Positions 1 through 7,085 of a DNA stretch of 64,000 nt are shown here, piece after piece (position 1 is the first letter of the stretch; each line of letters starts with the position of its first letter). This DNA is from Saccharopolyspora sp. SCSIO 74807 (GTDB lineage Bacteria > Actinomycetota > Actinomycetes > Mycobacteriales > Pseudonocardiaceae): the NCBI RefSeq assembly GCF_037023755.1, contig NZ_CP146100.1, forward strand, positions 1,676,501-1,740,500, read 5' to 3'. The notes beneath the pieces are model-generated. The model was not told where the DNA came from. It did not search any database and saw only the letters and a list, made by a program, of their open reading frames with translations. A program made the position numbers and the translations under genes.

Positions 1-495
1 CCGCTCAACCGGTTCTGCGCCGCGACCTGGTCGGCCCGGCACTACAGCGACGTCGCGCGGAAGGTGTTCGTCACCCGGCGCCGGGTGCGCTTCGTCGAGT
101 CGGAGTACGCGATCCCGCGCGCCGAGCTGCCCGGCGTGCTCACCGCCCTGCGCACCGCCGCCGACCGGCTCGCCGAGCCCGTGATGTTCCCGGTCGAAGT
201 GCGGGTCGCCGCTGCCGACGACATCTGGCTGTCCACCGCGCACCAGCGGGAAACGGCTTATGTGGCGGTGCACCAGTTCGCCGGGATGCCGCACCGCGCC
301 TGGTTCGACGCCTTCTGGTCCATAGTGGACTCGGTGGGCGGGCGGCCGCACTGGGGCAAGCTGCACCGGCTGGACGCGGCCGCGTTGCAGCAGCGCTATC
401 CGCGCTTCGACGACTTCCGCCGACTGCGGACCGAACTCGACCCGGGCGGCCTGTTCGCGAATCCCTACCTGGCCCGGGTCCTCGGCCCGGGGTGA
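1..495 (+). CDS. FAD-linked sugar-1,4-lactone oxidase, C-terminal part (5' end outside window)
   Basis: Only the last 164 residues are present; the frame is open from the first base. The motif HWGKLH near residue 118 and the ending FDDFRRLRTELDPGGLFAN are typical of the C-terminal ALO domain of D-arabinono-1,4-lactone and L-gulono-1,4-lactone oxidases, flavoenzymes that oxidise aldono-lactones. The His of HWGK and the following Lys are family-conserved. The FAD-binding N-terminal half lies upstream and cannot be checked, so the exact substrate is open. It converges on the SDR-like gene, 37 bp away. Confidence 0.8.
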   Translation, partial: PLNRFCAATWSARHYSDVARKVFVTRRRVRFVESEYAIPRAELPGVLTALRTAADRLAEPVMFPVEVRVAAADDIWLSTAHQRETAYVAVHQFAGMPHRAWFDAFWSIVDSVGGRPHWGKLHRLDAAALQQRYPRFDDFRRLRTELDPGGLFANPYLARVLGPG

Positions 496-532
496 GCGAA
501 CCGCGCCATTCGCGCGGCCCGCTCACCGAGCT

Positions 533-1189
533 TCAGGAAACGACCTCGCGAACCGCCTCCGCGACGGGAGTCGCACCGCTGATCAAGGTGAGCGCGTGGC
601 CGGTCGACTTCGGCTCGTCCAGCAGCGCGACCAGCACCGCGGCCACGTCCGAGCGCGGAATCTCCGCCCGCTGCAGCTCCGTGGTCAGCAACACCTGCCC
701 GGTGGGCTGATCATCGGTGAGGATGCCGGGACGCAAGATCGTCCAATCCAGGTCCCGCTCGCGCAGATCCTGCTCCGCGGCGCGCTTGGCATCCAGGTAC
801 GCGCCGAACACCTCACCCACGTCCGGCGGGTTCGGATTCGCCGTACCGATTGCGCTGACCTGCACGAACCGCCGCACGCCCGCCTGCTCGCAGGCGCGCG
901 CCAGCAGCGCGGAAGCGCCGCGGTCGACGGTTTCCTTGCGGGCCACGCCGCTGCCCGGACCGGCGCCCGCGGCGAACACGGCGGCATCAGCGCCTTCGAG
1001 GTGACCGGCCAGCGTGTCCGCATCGGCCGATTCCAAGTCGAGCACCACCGGTTCCGCGCCGTCCGCGCGCAGGTCGTCGGCGTGCTCCGGATTGCGGATC
1101 AACCCGGTCACCGCGTCACCCCGGTCGGCCAGCCGACGCGTCAGGTGTCGGGCGATCTTTCCATGTCCTCCGGCTACCACGACTCGCAT
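533..1189 (-). CDS. NAD(P)-binding atypical SDR / NAD-dependent epimerase-like protein
   Basis: This 218-residue protein is a short Rossmann-fold dehydrogenase of the atypical SDR type. The N-terminus MRVVVAGGHGKIARHL carries the glycine-rich nucleotide-binding loop, followed by an acidic cluster and AAVFAAGAGPGSG. The strand ending QVSAIG and the later YLDAKRAAEQDL fit the central core (Tyr and Lys with YxxxK spacing in YLDAK). The substrate is unknown; relatives are flavin reductase-like or quinone-sensing proteins. A GTG nine bases further upstream is possible, but the ATG has a TAGGGT hexamer seven bases before it, so the mRNA is probably leaderless. Confidence 0.8.
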   Translation of the reverse strand: MRVVVAGGHGKIARHLTRRLADRGDAVTGLIRNPEHADDLRADGAEPVVLDLESADADTLAGHLEGADAAVFAAGAGPGSGVARKETVDRGASALLARACEQAGVRRFVQVSAIGTANPNPPDVGEVFGAYLDAKRAAEQDLRERDLDWTILRPGILTDDQPTGQVLLTTELQRAEIPRSDVAAVLVALLDEPKSTGHALTLISGATPVAEAVREVVS

Positions 1190-1196
1190 GACCAGC

Positions 1197-1202
1197 ACCC
1201 TA
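1197..1202 (-). promoter_or_regulatory. Candidate -10 element for a leaderless SDR mRNA
   Basis: On the minus strand TAGGGT fits the actinobacterial -10 consensus TANNNT and ends seven bases before the ATG at 1189. That spacing places the transcript start at or next to the start codon. No clear Shine-Dalgarno sequence precedes this ATG. Confidence 0.45.
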
Positions 1203-1250
1203 TGACCGCACCGCGGCAGCGCGCACAGATCGGGCTCGGCTGCGGCTGCG

Positions 1251-1889
1251 TCAGCTGCGCGAAGGCGCCGGCGCCTCGGCGCAGAGCAGTTGCTGGTAGA
1301 CGACCTCGTTGACCCAGCGGGAAACGGCCGTGTGCTCGATCGGCGGCGCGTCCGCGAACGACCTGCCCGGCAGCTGGACCTGCACGTTCTCCGAGTCCGC
1401 GCTGAGCACCGCCACGCCGAACTGCCGAGCCCGGATCAGGCAGGTGGACATGAAGTCGCTGGCGTCGGTGACGCTCTTGGGCACCACGATCGCGGTGCTG
1501 GTGAACCGGGCGAACGGCACCGCGGCCGTCAGCGCGGTCCGCCAGTGCCGCGCCGGGGCGAGCATCCCCGCCAGGTGCGCTCCGGGCGGCGGTACCCGCC
1601 CGTCCATCTCCGGCCACACCCAGGTGGCTATCTCGGCCCGGTCCAGCACCGGCTCGCTGCCGAAGCACAGCCGCTCGGCGTGCGCGTCCGGGACCAGCTC
1701 GGCCACCGGGACAACGTGCCTGCCCAGCATCTTGACCGGCGGCAGCACACTGCCCGCCCAGCCGAGCGCGTCCGCGGCCAGCGTCGAGAGCTTGCCGATG
1801 GAGGCCGGTAATTCGAGCGGCGACCGCACCTGGGCCGAGCAGACCCGGACCTCGTTGTCGACCGTGGTACGTCCCGGCATTCCGGTCAC
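1251..1889 (-). CDS. Hypothetical protein of unknown function
   Basis: I do not recognise this 212-residue protein. It has no signal peptide or membrane segment, and is rich in aromatic and hydrophobic residues around GWAGSVLPPVKMLGRHVVP and in a central WVWPEMDGRVPPP stretch. GTG at 1889 was chosen because AGGGAGG lies nine bases upstream; an ATG nine bases into the gene is the alternative. Codon use is like the neighbours', which supports real coding. It runs the same way as the SDR gene and is separated from the IclR gene by about 250 bp in which I see nothing clear. Confidence 0.6.
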   Translation of the reverse strand: MTGMPGRTTVDNEVRVCSAQVRSPLELPASIGKLSTLAADALGWAGSVLPPVKMLGRHVVPVAELVPDAHAERLCFGSEPVLDRAEIATWVWPEMDGRVPPPGAHLAGMLAPARHWRTALTAAVPFARFTSTAIVVPKSVTDASDFMSTCLIRARQFGVAVLSADSENVQVQLPGRSFADAPPIEHTAVSRWVNEVVYQQLLCAEAPAPSRS

Positions 1890-2143
1890 GGCTCCCCGCC
1901 TCCCTCGATGCGCTGACCGTCCGCGAAAAAGCGCTTGCGCACCCGGCGGATGTGCATCCCGGCCGGGCAGTTCGACTAAAACAGGTCCCGGCCGTTTCCT
2001 CTGCGCCGTCGCGGTGTTCCTGCGACCGGCGGCGCTGGGCGGTCGGTGACCGGTCGGTGAGCGGTTGGCCGACTTCAGCCCGGCGGTGCGGCCAATCAGG
2101 TGACGCACGGAAGGGGCGTCAGCCTTCCTGCGCCGATCACCGG

Positions 2144-2926
2144 TCAGCCCACTCCGGAGTGCGCCCCAGACTGTTCCAGCAGCCGCCTGCGAATCGCCTC
2201 CGCCGCCGGCAGCAACGGCTTGACCAGCTTGGAAGGCTCGGCGCGGACGCTGCGTGCGACGAGCCCGAGCGCGGCGATCACGGCCCCGTCCCCGGCCCGC
2301 AGCGGCACCGCCACCGAACAATTACCGAGCGTCATCTCCTCGGACGTTTGCGCGAACCCCCGGCTGCGCACCGCGTGCAGCTCACGGCCCAACCGCCCGG
2401 GCTCGGTGATCGTGTACGGGGTGTGCCGGGCAAGTCCCTGCTCGCAGTACTCGTGCACGACGACGGCCGGCGCGTGGGCCAGCAGCACCTTGCCGACTCC
2501 GGTGCTGTGCAGCGGCAACCTGCCACCCGTCCGAGAAACGATCGACACCGATCGAGGGGCGGTCAGCTTCTCCACGTACACGGCATCCCAGCGATCGCGC
2601 ACCGCGAGGTGCACGTTTTCCCGCGTCGTCTCGCACAGCTCCTGCATGAACGGCAGCGCGGCGTCGCGCAGGCTCGTGTTCAGCGGCGCGAGCATCCCGA
2701 TCTCCCACAGCCGCAGGCCGATCGCGTAGCGCCCGTCGGCGTCGCGCTGCAGCGCGCCCCAAAGCTCCAGCTCACCGACCAGCCGGTGCGCCGTGGCCAG
2801 CGGGATTCCCGCGCGCCGCGCGATCGCGGTCAGCGTCAGCCGGCTGTGCTCGAGGTCGAACGCGGTCAGCACGCTCAACGCGCGAGCCGTCACCGACCGC
2901 CCGGCATCCCGGCTGTTGCCCGCCAT
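2144..2926 (-). CDS. IclR-family transcriptional regulator (possible pca regulator)
   Basis: The 260-residue protein has an N-terminal winged helix-turn-helix (RALSVLTAF, then LTAIARRAGIPLATAHRLVG) and a C-terminal IclR effector domain including GRLPLHSTGVGKVLLAH and NCSVAVPLRAGDGAVI. IclR proteins bind small metabolites, often aromatic-acid intermediates, and act as dimers or tetramers. ATG at 2926 is preceded by GGGAGG four bases upstream. The next gene on the same strand encodes 3-oxoadipate enol-lactonase, so a PcaR/PcaU-like role in protocatechuate breakdown is the natural inference. The other pca genes are not in this window. Confidence 0.88.
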   Translation of the reverse strand: MAGNSRDAGRSVTARALSVLTAFDLEHSRLTLTAIARRAGIPLATAHRLVGELELWGALQRDADGRYAIGLRLWEIGMLAPLNTSLRDAALPFMQELCETTRENVHLAVRDRWDAVYVEKLTAPRSVSIVSRTGGRLPLHSTGVGKVLLAHAPAVVVHEYCEQGLARHTPYTITEPGRLGRELHAVRSRGFAQTSEEMTLGNCSVAVPLRAGDGAVIAALGLVARSVRAEPSKLVKPLLPAAEAIRRRLLEQSGAHSGVG

Positions 2927-3058
2927 CGAACCTCCCGCGGCGAAACCACCGGACGGCGTCACCCGATCAACTCCGCCCGCGCAAGGTCCAGCCCAGCACA
3001 GTCCCCGCCCCCGGCCAAGACCCGGATTCCGACGCGGGCACCGGGTTTCCCGGCGAGT

Positions 3059-3844
3059 TCACGGCCGGACGGCGAGATGCCCGGTGAGCAACCGGTCGAA
3101 GTCCGCGGCGCGTTCGACGTTGGCGAGGTGCGCGGCGTGCGGCAGTACTTCCAGGCGGGCGTTGTCGCCGATGCCGTCCGCGATCGCGGCGCCGTGCTCC
3201 GACGGCGTCGCCGGATCGTCCGCGCCGGAGATCACCAGCGTCGGCGCGCTGATCGCGGGCAGGTCCGCGCGCAGGTCGGCGTGCGCGATCACCTCGCAGC
3301 ACAGCGCGTACGCCTCGTCGTCGGTGCCCGCGATCATCGCCGCGTAATCGGCGGTCTCCACGCTGTGGTGCTCGCGGAAGTACGGCGTGAACCAGCGCTC
3401 GATGGTCGGCGAGACCAGCTCGTTGGTGCCGTGCTCGCGCGCCGCACGCGCGCGGTCCAGCTCGGTCTCCCGCCCGTCCAGCCAGGCCGACGTGCAGCAC
3501 ACCGTCAGCGTGTCGATCCGGTCCGGGGCGTGCGCGGCCAGCCACAACCCGATCATGCCGCCGAGCGAGGAACCCGCGAACGACGCGGACCGGATTTCCA
3601 GGTGGTCCAGCAGCACGAGCACGTCCTCGGCCAAGTCCTCCAGCAGGTAGGGGCCGGGCGGCGCCTGCGAAAAGCCGTGACCGCGCTGGTCGTAGCGCAC
3701 CACGCGGTGGTGCTCGGTGAGGGCGGGGAGTTGCGATCCCCACATCTCGCGGGTGCCTCCCAGCGCGTTCGACAGGACCAGCGCGGGACCGTCCGCCGGG
3801 CCTTCGACCTCGGCGTGCAGACCCAGTTCTTCCCAACTGCGCAA
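3059..3844 (-). CDS. pcaD: 3-oxoadipate enol-lactonase (alpha/beta hydrolase)
   Basis: The enzyme hydrolyses 3-oxoadipate enol-lactone to 3-oxoadipate in the protocatechuate branch of the beta-ketoadipate pathway. The protein shows the hydrolase oxyanion region LVLSNALGGTREMW, the nucleophile elbow FAGSSLGGMIG (Ser in GSSLG), the acid strand LVISGADDPATP and the catalytic His in LPHAAHLANVE, all typical of PcaD. TTG at 3844 was chosen because AAAGGAG lies four bases upstream and gives 261 residues, the usual family length; a GTG at 3907 and an ATG at 3895 lack a ribosome site. It lies upstream of the IclR gene on the same strand. Confidence 0.85.
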   Translation of the reverse strand: MRSWEELGLHAEVEGPADGPALVLSNALGGTREMWGSQLPALTEHHRVVRYDQRGHGFSQAPPGPYLLEDLAEDVLVLLDHLEIRSASFAGSSLGGMIGLWLAAHAPDRIDTLTVCCTSAWLDGRETELDRARAAREHGTNELVSPTIERWFTPYFREHHSVETADYAAMIAGTDDEAYALCCEVIAHADLRADLPAISAPTLVISGADDPATPSEHGAAIADGIGDNARLEVLPHAAHLANVERAADFDRLLTGHLAVRP

Positions 3845-3914
3845 ACCGGCTCCTTTCTCCGTCGTCGACGGCTTACCCGCGGCCGGGCCGGTCATGCCCG
3901 CGGGCACTATCCGA

Positions 3915-3926
3915 AACTGTTCAGTT
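3915..3926. promoter_or_regulatory. Short inverted repeat upstream of pcaD, possible operator
   Basis: AACTGTTCAGTT has perfect five-base arms (AACTG/CAGTT). It lies about 70 bp upstream of the TTG start of pcaD, between that gene and the divergent small Cys-rich gene. An IclR-type operator role is only a suggestion from position. Confidence 0.25.
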
Positions 3927-4002
3927 CACTCGACCGATACCTGTGGAGGTGCGGGTCGCGCCGTTAGCGTGTCCGAACCGGACCGCGGCGTGGGGAGGCG
4001 CT

Positions 4003-4233
4003 ATGCGCGAAACGGTGTATTGGCTGGTCGGACCGGGTGCGCGAGTGCGCCACGCGGTGGAGTTCGCACCCGGGACGTTCCCCGGCGGCCAGTTGCTGCC
4101 GACCGTCTGCAACCGCTGGATCAAGATCCCGTTCGCGGGCGGCGGACACGCCGAGTCGATCATCCAGCGTTGTCCGGAGTGCACGTCGGCGGTCCGGCCG
4201 CACCAACCGTGCGAAGTCACCTGGAACGCTTGA
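4003..4233 (+). CDS. Small cysteine-containing protein, possible zinc ribbon
   Basis: This 76-residue protein has Cys36, a CPEC pair (57/60), Cys69 and nearby His48 and His67, which could form a metal site, but no named domain is recognised. The N-terminus MRETVYWLVGPGARVRHAVE looks like a short beta-rich fold. ATG at 4003 has GGGGAGG four bases upstream. It converges on the HD-domain gene with a one-base gap. Function unknown. Confidence 0.6.
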   Translation: MRETVYWLVGPGARVRHAVEFAPGTFPGGQLLPTVCNRWIKIPFAGGGHAESIIQRCPECTSAVRPHQPCEVTWNA

Positions 4234-4234
4234 G

Positions 4235-4705
4235 TCAGCTCCCGATTCCCAGCAACTCCCGCATTTCGGCGTACTTGCGGGCCAGCCGCCCCGCGGTCGC
4301 CGCATCCAGTTCGGCGAGCCGCTGCGGGTCGGCGTTGTGCGCGAGATCTGATCGCTTGACCAGCAGTGCGCCGGGAGTCGCCAGGATCCGCCGGGCGTAT
4401 TCGGCTTGATCCTCCCCATCGCGCCTGGTCAAGGCGAGCACGATGCTCCTGGTGCGCTCCGACAGGTCCGCGCGTGCGAGCCATTCCGGGCTGACCGCGC
4501 CGTCCTCGACCGCGTCGTGCAGCCAGGCGGCAGCGATCTGGCAGTCGTCGCCGCCGGCGGAGATGACCCCCGCCGCGACCGCCGCCAGGTGCTCCGCGTA
4601 CGGCCGACCGGCCTTGTCCACTTGGCCGGCGTGCGCTTTCCGGGCCACCTCTTCGACTTCGACCAAACCCAGCACAACGCCACCTTCTACCCGCACCGCG
4701 ACCAT
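4235..4705 (-). CDS. Small HD-domain hydrolase resembling RelA/SpoT hydrolase domains
   Basis: The roughly 156-residue protein shows the order seen in (p)ppGpp hydrolase HD domains: ARKAHAGQVDKAGRPYAEHL, then AAWLHDAVEDG with the HD metal pair, then VKRSDLAHNADP in place of the usual VKLADRLHN. There is no synthetase, TGS or ACT domain. Small alarmone hydrolases (MESH1-like) have this size; other nucleotide phosphohydrolases are possible. ATG at 4705 is the most upstream reasonable start, with GGGGAAGG only two bases before it; the internal GTG at 4696 has better spacing. The reading frame continues upstream into low-complexity sequence that is not likely coding. Confidence 0.7.
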   Translation of the reverse strand: MVAVRVEGGVVLGLVEVEEVARKAHAGQVDKAGRPYAEHLAAVAAGVISAGGDDCQIAAAWLHDAVEDGAVSPEWLARADLSERTRSIVLALTRRDGEDQAEYARRILATPGALLVKRSDLAHNADPQRLAELDAATAGRLARKYAEMRELLGIGS

Positions 4706-4773
4706 GACCTTCCCCACTCGTCCAAAGCTGAGGAAAGTCTCACCCCCGAAAACCCCACCAGAGCACCCCCACC

Positions 4774-4820
4774 GACCGCCGAAGGCCGGTCCCCCAGGAC
4801 CGCCGAAGGCTGGTCCCCCA
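4774..4820. repeat. Two imperfect 24-bp tandem units
   Basis: GACCGCCGAAGG begins at 4774 and again at 4798, each followed by a C/T-variant of the next twelve bases ending in CCCCCA. The repeats sit in the C-rich (plus strand) noncoding stretch between the HD gene and tRNA-Leu. Confidence 0.6.
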
Positions 4821-4886
4821 CCCAGACCGGGAACCGTCCCAATCGCAAGGAGCCCGCGAAACGCGCCCAGCCGCACCGCAGGGGGC

Positions 4887-4907
4887 TTGGGGGACTCGGT
4901 CCCCCAA
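4887..4907 (-). terminator. Perfect G/C hairpin with CCGAG-type loop, downstream of tRNA-Leu
   Basis: TTGGGGGAC and GTCCCCCAA form a nine-base-pair stem around a three-base TCG loop. It follows the tRNA-Leu terminator in the direction of tRNA transcription. A hairpin with the same loop core lies in the matching place behind tRNA-Ala at 21725-21744. Confidence 0.5.
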
Positions 4908-4920
4908 CCAATACGACGAG

Positions 4921-4950
4921 AAAAGACCCCCGGCGCAGCAGCCGAGGGCC
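4921..4950 (-). terminator. Terminator of tRNA-Leu
   Basis: On the minus strand GGCCCTCGGC pairs with GCCGGGGGTC (ten pairs, two of them G-U) around TGCTGC, and TTTT follows. It begins eight bases after the tRNA 3' end. Confidence 0.75.
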
Positions 4951-4958
4951 TTTTCGAG

Positions 4959-5041
4959 TGGGCGAGGAGGGAGTTGAACCCTCACGTCCTTCCGGACACA
5001 CGGACCTGAACCGTGCGCGTCTGCCATTCCGCCACTCGCCC
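4959..5041 (-). tRNA. tRNA-Leu (anticodon CAG)
   Basis: The minus-strand sequence starts GGGCGAG and ends CTCGCCC plus an A discriminator, a perfect seven-pair acceptor stem. The D arm (GTGGCGGAATGGCAGAC) is class II, the anticodon loop TTCAGGT gives CAG, a long variable arm (TGTCCGGAAGGACGT) follows as expected for tRNA-Leu, and the T arm contains GGTTCAACTCC. CCA is not encoded. It sits just upstream of fhaA on the other strand, as leuT does in mycobacteria. Confidence 0.95.
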
Positions 5042-5224
5042 GTGGCTCGGTCCGAAGCTTATCTTGCCCGCTCCGGCCGTTCGCACCGGGGGGTCCGCTG
5101 CACCTGGTTGGTACCGGCCCGCCGTCGTGCTGGCGAGAAGAACATTAGCACCACGCGGCAAACGACTTTCGGCAGGGGGTCGACGAGTTGGGAACTGGGC
5201 GGTGTCCCGCCCCGTTGACCCAGA

Positions 5225-5230
5225 TACGAT
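5225..5230 (+). promoter_or_regulatory. Candidate -10 element of the fhaA-pknB operon
   Basis: TACGAT matches TANNNT and lies 34 bases before the GTG of fhaA, leaving room for the GGAGGGG ribosome site. No convincing -35 is visible at 17-18 bp. Confidence 0.4.
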
Positions 5231-5264
5231 GGTCGTCGGAGTCGTACGTGTGGAGGGGATTGTC

Positions 5265-6569
5265 GTGGGCCTCGTGCAGCGCTTCGAGCGCAGGCTCGAA
5301 GGCATGGTCGGCAATGGCTTCGCGCGTGTGTTCGGCGGGAAGGTCGTCCCGCAAGAGGTCGCGCAGGACTTGCAGCGGGAAGCCGACATGCAGTTGCGCG
5401 AGCTCGCGGGTGGCAGGCTGCTGGCGTGCAACCACTACGCCGTGCTGCTGAGCCCGTCGGATCACGAGCGGCTCGCCGGTGATGAGGACCGGGTTATCGA
5501 CCTCCTCACCGACTGCGTTCAGGAGCACCTCACAGAGCAGGGGTGGGACACATATGGTGACGTCGTAGTCTCCCTGGAGCGCTCTGAGACGCTGCACACG
5601 GGACAGTTTCGTATCAAGTCGTCCGTCGACCCCGATGTAAAACGTCGGACGGCCACCCCTCGTACCGCAGGAGACCGACCCATGAGCCAGCCACCAGGCC
5701 ACTATCCCCAGGGAGATCCGTACGGCCAGCAGGGTCAGTACGGCTACGACCAGGGCTACGGGCAGAACCAGTACGGCCAGGACCCCAACTACGGCTACGG
5801 CCAGCAGCCCGGCTACGGGCAGCAGCCGCCGGGCTACGAGCAGGCCCCCGGGTACGCCCAGCCGCCGCAGCCGGGTTACGACCCCTACGGCCAGCAGCCC
5901 GGCTACGGCCAGCAGCCCGGTTACGACCAGGGTTACGGGTACGGCCAGCCGCCGCAGCCCGGCTACGACCCCTACGGCCAGCCGCCGCAGCCGGGTTACG
6001 GCCAGCCGCCGCAGCCGGGCGGGGGCTACCCGCCGAGCACTCCTGGCGGTTTCCCGCAGCAGCCGGGCTACGACCAGGGCTACGGGCAGGGTTACGCGCA
6101 GCCGCCGCAGGGCTACGACCCCGGCTACGGCCAGCAGCCCGGTTATGACCAGGGCTTCGGCCAGCCGCCGCAGCCGGGCTACGACCAGGGCTTCGGCCAG
6201 CCGCAGCCCGGTTTCGACCAGGGCTTCGGCCAGCCCGGTGGCTACCCGCCGAACGCTCCGGGGTATCCGGACCAGCGCCAGCTGACCGCTACGCTGCAAC
6301 TCGACGACGGGTCGAACCGCTCGTACACGCTGCAGCACGGCTCCAACGTGATCGGCCGCGGCCAGGAGGGGCAGTTCCGGCTGCCCGACACCGGCGTCTC
6401 GCGCAAGCACATCGAGATCACCTGGGACGGCATGTCGGCGATGCTGGCGGACCTCGGTTCCACGAACGGCACCACGGTGAACGGCACGCCGGTGCAGACT
6501 TGGCAGCTGGCGGACGGGGACGTGGTCCGCGTCGGCCACTCGTCCCTGGTGTTCCGCAGCCAGGGCTGA
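5265..6569 (+). CDS. fhaA: FhaA: DUF3662 and FHA domain protein, phosphothreonine reader
   Basis: FhaA binds phosphorylated partners of PknB; in mycobacteria it binds the phosphorylated pseudokinase domain of MviN and restrains peptidoglycan precursor export. The 434-residue protein has an N-terminal DUF3662 domain (about 1-125, starting [15 protein letters not shown]), a long Gly/Tyr/Gln/Pro-rich linker (about 150-330) and a C-terminal FHA domain with [13 protein letters not shown] and LGSTNGT, the phosphopeptide-binding loops. GTG at 5265 has GGAGGGG five bases upstream; the frame is open further back through the tRNA but is not coding there. First gene of the kinase operon, 51 bp ahead of fhaB. 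Confidence 0.93.
   Translation: MGLVQRFERRLEGMVGNGFARVFGGKVVPQEVAQDLQREADMQLRELAGGRLLACNHYAVLLSPSDHERLAGDEDRVIDLLTDCVQEHLTEQGWDTYGDVVVSLERSETLHTGQFRIKSSVDPDVKRRTATPRTAGDRPMSQPPGHYPQGDPYGQQGQYGYDQGYGQNQYGQDPNYGYGQQPGYGQQPPGYEQAPGYAQPPQPGYDPYGQQPGYGQQPGYDQGYGYGQPPQPGYDPYGQPPQPGYGQPPQPGGGYPPSTPGGFPQQPGYDQGYGQGYAQPPQGYDPGYGQQPGYDQGFGQPPQPGYDQGFGQPQPGFDQGFGQPGGYPPNAPGYPDQRQLTATLQLDDGSNRSYTLQHGSNVIGRGQEGQFRLPDTGVSRKHIEITWDGMSAMLADLGSTNGTTVNGTPVQTWQLADGDVVRVGHSSLVFRSQG
5719..6249 (+). repeat. Low-complexity [10 protein letters not shown]-type repeats inside fhaA
   Basis: The linker of FhaA is built of loosely repeated units such as [16 protein letters not shown] and [10 protein letters not shown], about 175 residues in all. 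At DNA level CAGCCGGGCTACGACCAGG-like blocks recur many times, so slippage and assembly error are possible here. Confidence 0.85.
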
Positions 6570-6620
6570 CCGGTTCCCGGTCGCCTGGCTCCGACGACGG
6601 AGTAGGAGCGTTCACAACAA

Positions 6621-7085
6621 GTGCCAGAGCTGGTTATTCAGCTGACCAGAGCAGGGTTCCTCGCCCTGCTCTGGTTGTTCGTGCTGGCCGCGCTTCGCGT
6701 GGTTCGTTCCGATCTGTACTCCGCCTCCGGCATGCGGGTGTCGATGCCGGGGGCGGGCAAGACGTCGAGCAAGCAGGCCCGCGGCAGGAGCAAGGCGCCA
6801 CGGCAGATGGTCGTGACGCACGGCCCGCTGGCGGGCACGCGCATCTCGCTCGAAGGGCGGCCGATCATGATCGGCCGAGCCGACGACTCCACGTTGGTGC
6901 TGGACGACGACTACGCGTCGACCCGGCACGCGAGGTTGTCGCTGCGCGGCAACGACTGGTACGTGGAAGATCTAGGCTCTACTAACGGCACATACCTCGA
7001 TCGGGCGAAGGTCACGGGAGCTTCCAAGGTCCCGCTCGGCGTTCCGATCAAAATCGGCAAGACGGTGATCGAGCTGCGCTCATGA
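6621..7085 (+). CDS. fhaB: FhaB/FipA: membrane-anchored FHA domain protein
   Basis: The 154-residue protein has one N-terminal membrane segment (about 8-29), a short basic linker and a C-terminal FHA domain with IMIGRADDS, STRHARL and LGSTNGTYLD. In mycobacteria FhaB (FipA) links kinase signalling to FtsZ and FtsQ at the septum. GTG at 6621 follows an AGGAG twelve bases upstream. Its last codon overlaps pstP by four bases (ATGA), implying translational coupling. Confidence 0.92.
   Translation: MPELVIQLTRAGFLALLWLFVLAALRVVRSDLYSASGMRVSMPGAGKTSSKQARGRSKAPRQMVVTHGPLAGTRISLEGRPIMIGRADDSTLVLDDDYASTRHARLSLRGNDWYVEDLGSTNGTYLDRAKVTGASKVPLGVPIKIGKTVIELRS

Noticed and set aside
1952-3967. 671-codon plus-strand frame opposite the IclR gene and pcaD
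   Set aside because: Arg/Gln/Pro-rich shadow; the minus strand encodes recognisable proteins with ribosome sites.
4706-4876. N-terminal extension of the HD protein (Gly/Phe/Ala-rich)
   Set aside because: It reads through the repeat tail of tRNA-Leu and has no counterpart in HD proteins.
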